NCBI GenBank assembly: GCA_000403255.2
Contig: KE159591.1
Span: 331,823 to 395,822, forward strand
Direction of reading: 5' to 3'
Length of the DNA stretch: 64,000 nt
From: Lachnospiraceae bacterium 3-1
GTDB lineage: Bacteria > Bacillota > Clostridia > Lachnospirales > Lachnospiraceae
The notes beneath the pieces were generated by a model. The model was not told where the DNA came from. It saw nothing but the letters and a program-made list of their open reading frames with translations, and did not search any database. Every line of letters begins with the position of its first letter. Position 1 is the first letter of the stretch. Below, piece after piece: positions 56,159 to 64,000 of this stretch. Made by a program: the position numbers and the translations under genes.

Positions 56159-56296
56159 ATTGTTCCTCCTAGTTTTGCTTCTTTTACATTCCGTACTTTC
56201 GGCATGAAATCATGCGGTAAAACTCATGATACCTCTATCATACTTCATGAAACAATTTTTCTCAACTGTTTTTTCCAGTATTTGTAATACAAATGT

Positions 56297-56795
56297 AACA
56301 GTTCAGCCCTTTCAGTTCTGAAATAGAGCTTTGTTCCAAGGATTTTCATACTGACAGTATAAAAATATGGATGGGTATTTCCATATTTGAGACAAATTTT
56401 CCTGCTTTCCCTTCCAAGAAAGGAAACATTCGGTGGATTTCGTGTATTTCCTGCTTTCAGGGATGGAAGAAATGTATTCCCTCCAATTTCACTGTGAGAG
56501 GTTTTCTGCCGCTGGCAAGGAAAACATACGAAGGACTTCCGAATGTCAGAAAAACAGCCCCGCCCCTTAATATCCTCCCATCGGCTGGAAAACCGAGTTT
56601 GAATTGGAGGGAATTAATAGCATCCTTTCATCCCTGGAACCGGAAATACTAGAAATCCAGCCGCGTTTCCTTGTGGAAGTGAAAGCAGGAAAATTTGTAA
56701 AAAACAATAGAAGCTCCCATCCATATTTTTATTCTTACATCGAAGAATCCTTTCAATAAAGCAATGTAGAAAGCTGAAAAGGGCTGAACTGTTAC
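56297..56795. repeat. 0.5-kb fold-back (long inverted-repeat) element
   Basis: The ends GTAACAGTTCAGCCCTTT (56297) and its complement (to 56795) are near-perfect, and the two halves pair imperfectly along about 230 bp: matching blocks include AAAAATATGGATGGG, ACAAATTTTCCTGCTTTC, GGATTTC..GTATTTCC, and TTCCCTCCAATT near the centre. Thus nearly the whole 499 bp could form one long hairpin. No convincing gene is inside; a 93-codon plus-strand frame has no site or family. It may be a MITE-like element, an inverted duplication or a structured RNA. Confidence 0.75.
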
Positions 56796-56804
56796 TGTGT
56801 TTCC

Positions 56805-58106
56805 TTAGTTTTGGGCTGCATTGCCGCTGGTAACATCCTTGTTATTATTGTTGGAGTTATTATTGTTATTGGAGCTATTATTGTTATTATTATTCGAGTT
56901 ATTATTATTTGAGTTATTATTGTTATTGTTGGAGTTATTATTGTTGTTGGAGTTATTGTTATTGGAACTATTATTGTTCTTGTTCGTATTGTTGTTTGTA
57001 TTATTATTCTTGTTCGTATTGTTGTTTGTATTATTATTCTTGTTTGTATTATTTGTATTTGCAGTGGATATTGTTTCCTCTGACGTTTTATCTGTCAATT
57101 TGATGGTCAACTCTGCTGTTTTGGAATTTACAATGAGTATCCTGCTCCACTCTTCATACCCGTCTGCTTTTGCAGTCAGGCGGTGGGTTCCATAACGCAC
57201 CTCTACCACTTTACTAATATCAATCTGCTTTCCGTCCAGATATACGGTTCCGCCTTCCGGCTCCATCTTAAACCGAATCTGACAGGATTTCGGCCCTTCT
57301 CCCTTCAATTCATCCAAATCGATGACTGTCTCACAATTTGCTTCCACTGTAATTTCCCGGCTTCCGCCATATCCGTCATTAGCCACTGCAAACAAATAAG
57401 TTCCTTCTGCCACCTCAATCCGCATCTGTGGCACCACCTTCATGGACAACAGATTGCCAATGGTAACATAACCGCCCTGAAAAGTCTCCGTGTTCTTTAG
57501 CACTACTGTTCCATGACCTGCCTGCACCTGAATCGTATAAATCTGTTTGTCTATTCCCCGCAGACAGATAGTATCCTGTTCACTGATTTCTGACAGGGAA
57601 ATTTTGCTGCCTCCATAGAATGCCGAAATCTTATCATCAAAATAGTAATTGCTGCCGCCTACAGTTATCATCTGCTTTTCCGTATCCAAAGTGAAATTAT
57701 GGACATCTCCATAGGAAAATACCTGCTCAGAAATTTGAACATTGGTCAATGTCTCCCCCCTCCGTTCAATAGACACAAGCTCCCCAATGGAAACCTGGCT
57801 GGCTGTGAGGTTATCCCCATATTTTCCTTTGAAATAAGTTGCTCCGGTATAATTGAAGGGTTTTTCCCTAGTGGATTCCCAGTCCTGCAATGTAACTGTG
57901 CTGCGTTCTGTGTCAATTGCCGTCACCACATAAAGCTTCCCCTCTTCCTTTAGCAGCTCCACCTCTTCGATAATTTCGTTTCCATTTCCTGCATAAGCTT
58001 CACTTCCATCTGTTATTTTACCCTTTTTCTCTCCGCAGCCAGACAGCAGACAAACAGATGACAGCGCCAGCACGAGAAACATAAGATACCGTTTTTTCTT
58101 TTGCAT
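56805..58106 (-). CDS. PEGA-domain lipoprotein with a long Asn-rich tail
   Basis: A 433-residue secreted lipoprotein: lipobox LSGC at about residues 21-24, three beta-rich regions (about 45-250), a PEGA domain near 272-320 (PEGGTVYLDGKQIDIS...GTHRLTAKADGYEEW) and a tail of about 75 residues made almost wholly of N with T, K and S. The tail is encoded by AAT/AAC repeats that are prone to length change. PEGA domains are found on cell-surface proteins. No enzymatic motif. It ends directly beside the fold-back element. Confidence 0.85.
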   Translation of the reverse strand: MQKKKRYLMFLVLALSSVCLLSGCGEKKGKITDGSEAYAGNGNEIIEEVELLKEEGKLYVVTAIDTERSTVTLQDWESTREKPFNYTGATYFKGKYGDNLTASQVSIGELVSIERRGETLTNVQISEQVFSYGDVHNFTLDTEKQMITVGGSNYYFDDKISAFYGGSKISLSEISEQDTICLRGIDKQIYTIQVQAGHGTVVLKNTETFQGGYVTIGNLLSMKVVPQMRIEVAEGTYLFAVANDGYGGSREITVEANCETVIDLDELKGEGPKSCQIRFKMEPEGGTVYLDGKQIDISKVVEVRYGTHRLTAKADGYEEWSRILIVNSKTAELTIKLTDKTSEETISTANTNNTNKNNNTNNNTNKNNNTNNNTNKNNNSSNNNNSNNNNNSNNNNNNSNNNNSNNNNNNSSNNNNNSNNNNKDVTSGNAAQN

Positions 58107-58146
58107 TTTTTCCTCCTTATAAAATTGAAACGTATTCGTTGTGAGT

Positions 58147-59145
58147 CTAATGACCGCTTCCGATCAAATGCAGAAAGCTCTCCCTTGCTTCATTTTGAGA
58201 AATGAATTTCTCCAATTTTTCCAAATTCCTTCCGCACACCCACGCCTTGCTAGCATTAAAGTAATGATTTGCAATTTTCCAAAACTTCTCAGGATAAGCC
58301 AGGCGGATGTAAAGCTGCCGCATTTCCTGTTCACTTAACGGACGGACATTGTGATAGGCGCTTAACATATCCATCCCAAGTCCCATATTCCAGTTATGCT
58401 TTTCTAAAATCTTACGCATAAAATTCCCAAGGTCCGACACCTGAATATCATAAGAGGCTTTTTCAAAGTTCAATACAGCGATTCCATGCCTGGAGAACAG
58501 CACATTGTGCTGGTTATAATCCCCATGACAAATACCATAAATCCCATTTTTTGTGTTTTCACAGGAAGCTTCCTCCAGTTCCTTCTTTTGCAATTCCACC
58601 ACTGCAAGAGCCTCCCCATAAAACATCTCAAAGCTTTTTAAAAATCCCATTTCAAAGTCATTTTTTTTCTTTCTAGAAAAAATAAAATTACGCACTTTTT
58701 TTAATTCTCTGGTATGCCGCTCATTTTCTTCCAACAGCTTCTGATTGCCTACCTGAAGGTAATCTGGTATCTCCAGTGGAATTTCCCTTAAGATATTATG
58801 TATATCGGCTAACTGCCCGATTGCCTTTAAAATATCATCCCGGCTCTTTGTATCGCATTCCCTGCCATCATACCAATCCCGTACCATATAAATTCCACCA
58901 TCTACATCCTTGGCAATGGTTTTGTCTTCCTTTGTCTTCACGATACAGTCTACCCGTTCTTGTCCATGTTTCTTCAAAAACTGCAGCAAGCCAAACAAAA
59001 AATCTGCCCTTCCCTCCGAGCCTTTATATTCTTTCAAAATTTTCAATCCTTTATCTGTATCACAAATCAAAGCGCCTCTCCCTTTGGTTGTCTGTTTCAC
59101 TTCAAAAGGATACTGTTCTAAAATCAGATTTTCTCGATTATACAC
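58147..59145 (-). CDS. CotS-family spore coat kinase-like protein
   Basis: A 332-residue protein with the aminoglycoside-phosphotransferase fold. The catalytic loop ICHGDYNQHNVLF has H-G-D and the metal-binding N, while the later acidic residue is at VLNFEKASYDIQVSDLGNFMRK, where the usual D is replaced by N-F-E. The family (CotS/YutH) contributes to the spore coat. It lies 40 bp before the PEGA lipoprotein gene. Whether it phosphorylates anything is uncertain. Confidence 0.85.
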   Translation of the reverse strand: MYNRENLILEQYPFEVKQTTKGRGALICDTDKGLKILKEYKGSEGRADFLFGLLQFLKKHGQERVDCIVKTKEDKTIAKDVDGGIYMVRDWYDGRECDTKSRDDILKAIGQLADIHNILREIPLEIPDYLQVGNQKLLEENERHTRELKKVRNFIFSRKKKNDFEMGFLKSFEMFYGEALAVVELQKKELEEASCENTKNGIYGICHGDYNQHNVLFSRHGIAVLNFEKASYDIQVSDLGNFMRKILEKHNWNMGLGMDMLSAYHNVRPLSEQEMRQLYIRLAYPEKFWKIANHYFNASKAWVCGRNLEKLEKFISQNEARESFLHLIGSGH

Positions 59146-59215
59146 ATAAACCCCTCCACCATGATATTCACAAGAACTTCCTGTGTCTTTCTATCATATG
59201 TGAGGGGATTACATT

Positions 59216-60553
59216 CTATTCGGATTTTCTTTCGATTTTTAATAATTTTAGCAAGTCTTCCCTGGTATTATCCTCTGGGAAATCCAACACATGACCTAAC
59301 AACCGTTGCAATGTCTCTCCCAACTCTTTGCCAGGCTTCATACCCAGTTGCATTAAATCCCTGCCATCGACCGCAAGGTCTTTTAATGTCAGGCATTGCT
59401 TTTTTTCTATGATTTCCTGGTAAATCCGTTCATATTCCGCAAGATACTCCAATTTTTCTTCTCGGTGATATAGGCTTTTCGCCATAGTGTCTGCGCGTTC
59501 TACTTCAAAAAGAGCGGGATACTGCTCCTTTCCCACACGATGAATGGCACGCCGAATGCTCTTTTCCTCCAGAGTCGGCCTATGGTCGTGCCACCTTATA
59601 AAAGCTGCCACTTTTCCCACCGTATCATTATCAAATTTTAATCTCCGCAATATGTCTTTTGCCATCTGAGATCCCTTTTGGGGATGTTTATAAAAATGGT
59701 CAATTCCCTGGCCATCTCTACTCCAGCAGGCAGGCTTTGCCACATCATGTAATAGCATCGTAAGACGTAGAACTTTATCATTTCTGATATTCTTAAGCGC
59801 CGCTATGGTATGCTCTCCCACATTGTAACAATGATGGGGATTGTTCTGGGGTGTTGCCATCATTTCATCGAATTCAGGAAAAAACACCCGGGTCATACCT
59901 GTCTCATATAAAGTATACATTTCCTCCGGATGATCAGAAACCAGTAATTTTACCAATTCTGTCTGTATTCGCTCTGCACTGATTCTAGAAAGGTTTTCTG
60001 CAAGAACAGGAATCGCTTCCTTCGTACTGTCCTCGATAGAAAATCCAAGCTGAGCTGCAAACCGTACCGCCCGCATCATCCGCAATGCGTCCTCCCCAAA
60101 ACGGTCGAAAGGATTCCCTACGCAGCGAATCCTTCCTTTTTTCAAATCACCAATACCGTCAAATGCATCCACCAGACCATCCTGCTCATTGTATGCCATG
60201 GCATTGATGGTAAAATCTCTACGCTTTAAATCCTCCAACAGATCAGAAGTAAAAACCACTTCCTTGGGATGTCTCTGATCTTCATATTCTCCATCAATCC
60301 GATAGGTGGTTACTTCAAACCCTTCCCGATTTAGGAGCACAGTAACTGTCCCATGCTTGATTCCTGTATCAATGGTTATCGGGAACAGCTCTTTCACTTG
60401 GCCAGGAGACGCAGAGGTTGTGATATCCCAGTCCTCTGGTATGCGTCCTAACACAGAATCCCTGACACAGCCCCCTACTGCATATGCCTCATATCCGGCT
60501 TCTGTAAGGGTATCTATGATGCTTTTTACTTTTTCAGGTAATTGTATGATCAT
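59216..60553 (-). CDS. cca: CCA-adding tRNA nucleotidyltransferase
   Basis: A 445-residue enzyme. The head has AVGGCVRDSVLGRIPEDWDITT with GG at 27-28 and catalytic D41/D43; RRDFTINAMAYN follows, and RFGEDALRMMRAVRFAAQLGF is the neck. An HD-type domain is present (LHDVAKPACWSRDG...DHFYKHPQKG). It adds or repairs the 3' CCA of tRNA. The HD domain points to the bacterial type II class with extra phosphatase activity possible. It starts 9 bp after the YqeY stop. Confidence 0.94.
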   Translation of the reverse strand: MIIQLPEKVKSIIDTLTEAGYEAYAVGGCVRDSVLGRIPEDWDITTSASPGQVKELFPITIDTGIKHGTVTVLLNREGFEVTTYRIDGEYEDQRHPKEVVFTSDLLEDLKRRDFTINAMAYNEQDGLVDAFDGIGDLKKGRIRCVGNPFDRFGEDALRMMRAVRFAAQLGFSIEDSTKEAIPVLAENLSRISAERIQTELVKLLVSDHPEEMYTLYETGMTRVFFPEFDEMMATPQNNPHHCYNVGEHTIAALKNIRNDKVLRLTMLLHDVAKPACWSRDGQGIDHFYKHPQKGSQMAKDILRRLKFDNDTVGKVAAFIRWHDHRPTLEEKSIRRAIHRVGKEQYPALFEVERADTMAKSLYHREEKLEYLAEYERIYQEIIEKKQCLTLKDLAVDGRDLMQLGMKPGKELGETLQRLLGHVLDFPEDNTREDLLKLLKIERKSE

Positions 60554-60562
60554 GTTTTACTC

Positions 60563-61000
60563 CTATTGACACAGCTCGGCCACTACCTGATTAATCACTT
60601 TCCCATCTGCTTTTCCTTTTAATTCCGCCATAACAGCCTTCATAATCTGTCCCTTATTCTTTGTTGCAACGATATCGGCAAACTTCTCTGTAATATAAGC
60701 CTGTACCTCTTCTTGTGACATCAAAGCTGGGGCATACTCCTGAATCACATCATATCGCAGCTGATATTCTTCCAAAAGGTCTGTCCGCTCCGTGGGGCAG
60801 GTATCCAACTGTTCCTTCGCGGTCTTGAGTTCCTTTAAAATCACCCGGTCTACCAACGCTTCTGGAATATTATCTCGACATCCTTCATCAATCGCTACTT
60901 TTTTTACTGCAGAAACTAATGCGGAAATGGCATCCTTTCTGCCCTTGTTCTTGGCTTTCATTGCTGCAACCATATCATTTTGTAAGGTCTTTATCTCCAT
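60563..61000 (-). CDS. yqeY: YqeY / GatB-like domain protein
   Basis: About 145 residues from the ATG at 61000, which follows GGAGG by nine bases; an earlier TTG start is unlikely. The sequence (LQNDMVAAMKAKNKGRKDAISALVSAVKKVAID; CPTERTDLLEEYQLRYDVIQEYAPALMSQEEVQAYI; TKNKGQIMKAVMAELKGKADGKVINQVVAELC) is the YqeY family, which shares the GatB C-terminal tRNA-binding fold. Its cellular role is not clearly established. Located between an NlpC/P60 hydrolase and cca. Confidence 0.93.
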   Translation of the reverse strand: MEIKTLQNDMVAAMKAKNKGRKDAISALVSAVKKVAIDEGCRDNIPEALVDRVILKELKTAKEQLDTCPTERTDLLEEYQLRYDVIQEYAPALMSQEEVQAYITEKFADIVATKNKGQIMKAVMAELKGKADGKVINQVVAELCQ

Positions 61001-61019
61001 AATCAAAATCCTCCTGTTT

Positions 61020-62285
61020 CTATAACACCCGCCGAACCGTTATAATCGGCCGGTAGGTCGCGTTGTCATAGGCTACAATTCCATAAGCAGTCCCTTTTGC
61101 ATGTACAATCTGCCCATTTCCCATGTAAATAGCCACATGGCCAGCATAACAAATCAAATCCCCTGCCTTGGCATTGGCATAACTTACCTCCTGTCCCACA
61201 GAACGTTGCGAATAGGAGTAGCTTGGAATACTAATTCCAAAATGCGCATATACGTAGCTTGTAAATCCACTGCAGTCAGCCCCCGTATTGGGGTCTTTTC
61301 CACCCCATACATAGGGGTTGCCCACAAAATTCATTGCATAATCTACCACTGCGCTTCCACTAACCCCTGTACTGTAGCTTGGATTCTTATTTCCTCCTCC
61401 GCTGGAGCTTCCATTGTCAGAAGAACCACCACTGCTGCTTCCTCCACTGCTGCTGTTGGAATTAGAATTGGAATTGCTATTGGCTCTGACTGCAGCCGCT
61501 GCCGCTGCCACTGCTGCTGCCTCCCGTTCCCGTTCTTCTTGTTCCCGGCGTTCCCTCTCAATACGTTCATTTTCCTGTGCAATAATGGTATTCTGAGCAT
61601 TGATCGTATCTTGATATTTGGATGCCAGCGCCTGGGCTTCCTTCAATTTGCTCTGGAAATTTCCCACTTCATCTTTTTTCTGGGCAATCATGGTCTCATA
61701 ATTTCCCCTGGCCACTTCATATTCCTCATGTTTGGCCTCTAAAACCTGTATCTCTTCTTCCTGCTGCTTTTCCAAAGCCGCTACTTGAGCCTTGGTATTT
61801 TGATAATCCGTCAAAAGGTTCCTGTCATATTCATAAACCTCATTGACATATTCCACCCGATTCAACAAATCCGCTATGCTTCCAGATTCCAAAAGGGTGG
61901 TGAGCATTGTGGTATCGCCTTTTTCGTACATAAAGCGAATCCGTATCTTCATGGCCTCGTACTGGTTCTTCTCATCTTCCTTGGCCTGCTCCAAATCAGC
62001 TTTTGTCTGTTCTAAATCGTCTTGCTTTACTGCCAGTTCTTCTTCCAGGGTAGACAGCTCTATCATAACGTTGACCAGCTCTGCATCCAATGCATTGATT
62101 TCGCCCCGTAATTGCTCCTGCTGTTCTTGGATTCTATTTATCTCTCCCTGTTTTGTCTTTAAGCTTTCTTCTGCTTCTTTTTTCTTCTGCTCTGCATCAG
62201 ATTTCTTATCCGCCATGGCTACAGTAAATTGCGACATTCCCATGACTACCACCAGTAATGCTGCTATCAGTTTCTTTGATCTCAT
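61020..62285 (-). CDS. Secreted NlpC/P60 peptidoglycan endopeptidase with coiled coil (CwlO/PcsB-like)
   Basis: A 421-residue protein: signal peptide (residues 1-26, cut near AMA), a long coiled coil at about 28-255 and an alanine-rich then S/G/N linker at 255-305. The NlpC/P60 domain follows with catalytic C338 (GADCSGF), H383 (AGHVAIY) and H395. It cuts peptidoglycan stem peptides. CwlO and PcsB relatives are controlled by FtsEX through the coiled coil, so division or elongation is its probable site of action. No FtsEX is in the window. Confidence 0.92.
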   Translation of the reverse strand: MRSKKLIAALLVVVMGMSQFTVAMADKKSDAEQKKKEAEESLKTKQGEINRIQEQQEQLRGEINALDAELVNVMIELSTLEEELAVKQDDLEQTKADLEQAKEDEKNQYEAMKIRIRFMYEKGDTTMLTTLLESGSIADLLNRVEYVNEVYEYDRNLLTDYQNTKAQVAALEKQQEEEIQVLEAKHEEYEVARGNYETMIAQKKDEVGNFQSKLKEAQALASKYQDTINAQNTIIAQENERIERERREQEEREREAAAVAAAAAAVRANSNSNSNSNSSSGGSSSGGSSDNGSSSGGGNKNPSYSTGVSGSAVVDYAMNFVGNPYVWGGKDPNTGADCSGFTSYVYAHFGISIPSYSYSQRSVGQEVSYANAKAGDLICYAGHVAIYMGNGQIVHAKGTAYGIVAYDNATYRPIITVRRVL

Positions 62286-62487
62286 GCATATCTCCTCTCT
62301 GGATTGGTTTTCTTTTTTGATGACAATATTTTCATCGTCTTGATTTTTGGTACAAGGTGATTATAACATCATCTTCACGTGATAGCAACTGGAGAATATT
62401 TGTACGATGACTTTGCTTGATTGATATTTCTTATTCTTTCTACATGTTATATCTCTATTCTATGTCAGGAATAAGAGAATTTCAAGC

Positions 62488-62521
62488 AAAACAGCCATTT
62501 TCACCAATCGAAAATGGCTGT
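62488..62521 (-). terminator. Rho-independent terminator of the SipL-like gene
   Basis: Minus-strand ACAGCCATTTTC - GATTGGT - GAAAATGGCTGT, a 12-bp stem followed by TTTGC. It starts 6 bp after the SipL-like stop codon. Confidence 0.8.
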
Positions 62522-62526
62522 AAATT

Positions 62527-64000
62527 CTAACCCACTGTTTTGATAATCAGTATCTTATCTCCACCTTTGATTTGTTCTGAAGAAAGCTGATTCGTTTTTA
62601 CAATTTCTGAAATCGTGGTATAATTTTCCTTGGCAATATTCCAAAGTTTATCGCCTTCCTTGGCAATGTAACCGATAATACCTGGACTTTCCTGCAATTC
62701 TTCTAGATTGAAGGGCTCCTGTTCCACCTCTGTAATTTTTTCTATCTTCTGCTGTTCAAAAACAATGCAGTTTAAATTCAAAACAGCCTTTACCTCCACC
62801 TGACTGCTATCTGTCATCACAGTAGTCAACTGGTCAATCCCAGCTTGCAGATGATACCGACAGGACTCATTAATCCCTGGCGCTTCAATTAAATAGTGGA
62901 AAGGCAGAATGCCCTTCATGGAGGCTACTGGCATCCGGTCATCGGCTGTCACATACAGAATATCCACCTGTAAAATCCCTTCTACCTGAATGCCGCCTTC
63001 TACAATTTCTGTCTGTTCCACCAAAGCATTTCCTTCACTGGCGCAGATTTGCAAAATCGGTTCCTGATTTTGATCCAAACTCATTTTCTCTACAATTTTG
63101 CATTTAGAACCATTGCGAAGAAGCAGTTTTTCAAAAATCGCTTCCTGATACACTGGGGTCAGCTTCTCATTTACCGCATACAAATCCGCCACAATCCGAT
63201 CTTGTTCCTCGGTAAACGCCTGTATTTCCAAGTCCAGAACCAATTCCAGGTGAAGCATCCGTTCTTCCCCATCATAGTCTGGTTTCGCTTCTAGCTCTAT
63301 TCCTGCAATATCATAAGAGACATCACAGACCATGTCATCCTTACAGCCATTGCAATCCACTGCCCCTGCAAAGGGCAAAGCTGTTTCCATCCATTGCAGA
63401 TGCTCATCTTCCTCTTCACTTTCATACAGTACAAAAGCAAGCGCCTCTCCTTTTATGGAAAGCTGGCCGTCCATCAGACGGGTTTCCACACTTCGAAGCT
63501 GTACGCTTTTCCACAAAATCTGTCGGATATTCGGCTTATTGGATGGCAGAAGAATTTCCTCCTTAAACCGCCAAGTATCCTTTTTCGCCAGGAAAAGCTC
63601 CATTGCAGACAGGGTATTTTCCAACACCTGTATGCCGCCTTCCCGCTCTGCGCCTGTTAAAATATCCTCATCATAAATTTCATCAATGACTGCTTTTAAT
63701 ACTACCAACGCCTTTACACTGAGTTTTCTGGAATTAATAATCCCAATGGATAAATCTTCCACTTCCCACTTCATCTTTGCCGTATCATATTCGTTGGCTC
63801 CATCAATGGCAAGGCTTTCCTGAAATGGAATTTCCCCGCTCATACTACTGATTTTTCCTTCTTCCTGGTCACTACGGTACAACAGAGAAAATTTCAGCAC
63901 ACCCTTTAACCATACATGGTCCTGGGTAATTGTTGTTTCATCCAGCCGAATTTCCCCTTTATCCAGAATAATCCGTATCAGATCTGGTTTCGTGTCTGGC
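62527..64000 (-). CDS. sipL: SipL-like spore protein with DUF3794 and LysM domains, 5' end outside window
   Basis: An open reading frame continues to the window edge (residues before the internal GTG at 63900 read DLIRIILDKGEIRLDETTIT), so the N-terminus is missing. At least 490 residues are visible: two or three SPOCS/DUF3794 repeats (for example ERMLHLELVLDLEIQAFTEEQDRIVADLYAV and VLVVEQTE-type sections), and a C-terminal LysM (IGYIAKEGDKLWNIAKENYTTISEIVKTN). In Clostridioides difficile, SipL anchors SpoIVA on the forespore for coat assembly. The same role is inferred here. Confidence 0.85.
   Translation of the reverse strand, partial: PDTKPDLIRIILDKGEIRLDETTITQDHVWLKGVLKFSLLYRSDQEEGKISSMSGEIPFQESLAIDGANEYDTAKMKWEVEDLSIGIINSRKLSVKALVVLKAVIDEIYDEDILTGAEREGGIQVLENTLSAMELFLAKKDTWRFKEEILLPSNKPNIRQILWKSVQLRSVETRLMDGQLSIKGEALAFVLYESEEEDEHLQWMETALPFAGAVDCNGCKDDMVCDVSYDIAGIELEAKPDYDGEERMLHLELVLDLEIQAFTEEQDRIVADLYAVNEKLTPVYQEAIFEKLLLRNGSKCKIVEKMSLDQNQEPILQICASEGNALVEQTEIVEGGIQVEGILQVDILYVTADDRMPVASMKGILPFHYLIEAPGINESCRYHLQAGIDQLTTVMTDSSQVEVKAVLNLNCIVFEQQKIEKITEVEQEPFNLEELQESPGIIGYIAKEGDKLWNIAKENYTTISEIVKTNQLSSEQIKGGDKILIIKTVG

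Noticed and set aside
56371-56652. A 93-codon plus-strand frame in the fold-back element
   Set aside because: No SD site, no family, and it spans the centre of an inverted repeat.
56834-57060. Short repeats resembling a CRISPR array
   Set aside because: They are irregular AAT/AAC codons of an Asn-rich protein tail, with no unique spacers and no cas genes.
1-64000. tRNA and rRNA genes
   Set aside because: No cloverleaf or rRNA-like sequence was recognised by eye in any intergenic region.

Overview
The window looks like a chromosome segment of a spore-forming, low-to-moderate G+C Firmicute, most likely a Lachnospiraceae (Clostridia) species. The evidence is gene order: a sporulation/housekeeping cluster hup-rqcP-yabP-yabQ-divIC-spoIIE-tilS-hpt-ftsH, a cdaA-cdaR-glmM operon, mbl beside two flagellar rod genes, and spore genes (SipL-like, CotS-like). 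Almost all core genes lie on the minus strand. No tRNA, rRNA or CRISPR array was seen.

Region by region: (1) 1-6.9 kb: a glycosyltransferase fragment, HPr, glmM, cdaR, cdaA and two membrane proteins, then comF and a YvyF-like flagellar-operon protein. (2) 7.0-9.8 kb: a three-gene ABC importer. (3) 9.9-15.4 kb: the operon mbl - two flagellar rod proteins - rod-binding protein - recD2. (4) 15.4-15.8 kb: a palindrome-rich spacer. (5) 15.8-20.7 kb: uvrA and uvrB, with a structured leader and an SOS-like box. (6) 21.0-28.2 kb: an accessory island bracketed by two copies of the uvrB 5' end. It holds an IS4-superfamily element, a GHKL-ATPase/PD-(D/E)XK-like gene split by an ISAzo13-type element, a RhuM-family gene and an IS3 orfA relic. 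(7) 28.4-36.5 kb: a LacI-controlled sugar locus (ABC importer, GH32 fructosidase, DUF624 protein). (8) 36.5-39.5 kb: an ABC-2 type transporter with a partial duplication of its own permease. (9) 39.8-40.6 kb: a deleted group II intron. (10) 40.7-46.0 kb: a chemoreceptor, a frameshifted sugar-binding protein and a GH13 enzyme. (11) 46.3-54.1 kb: the conserved sporulation/division cluster. (12) 54.4-64 kb: phosphoglucomutase, a 0.5-kb fold-back element, a PEGA lipoprotein with an Asn-rich tail, a CotS-like kinase, CCA transferase, YqeY, an NlpC/P60 hydrolase and a SipL-like protein running off the end.

The most unusual area is the island upstream of uvrB. The 262-bp uvrB 5' end occurs twice, 6.8 kb apart, with the same protein sequence but mosaic nucleotide divergence. 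Between the copies lies a probable ATP-dependent nuclease gene (663 codons when repaired), disrupted exactly before its ATP-binding motif by an insertion sequence that left a 3-bp duplication; removing the element in silico restores the reading frame. This gene and its RhuM neighbour are a candidate, possibly undescribed, defence-type module. All function calls are by reading motifs and context; no database search was run.
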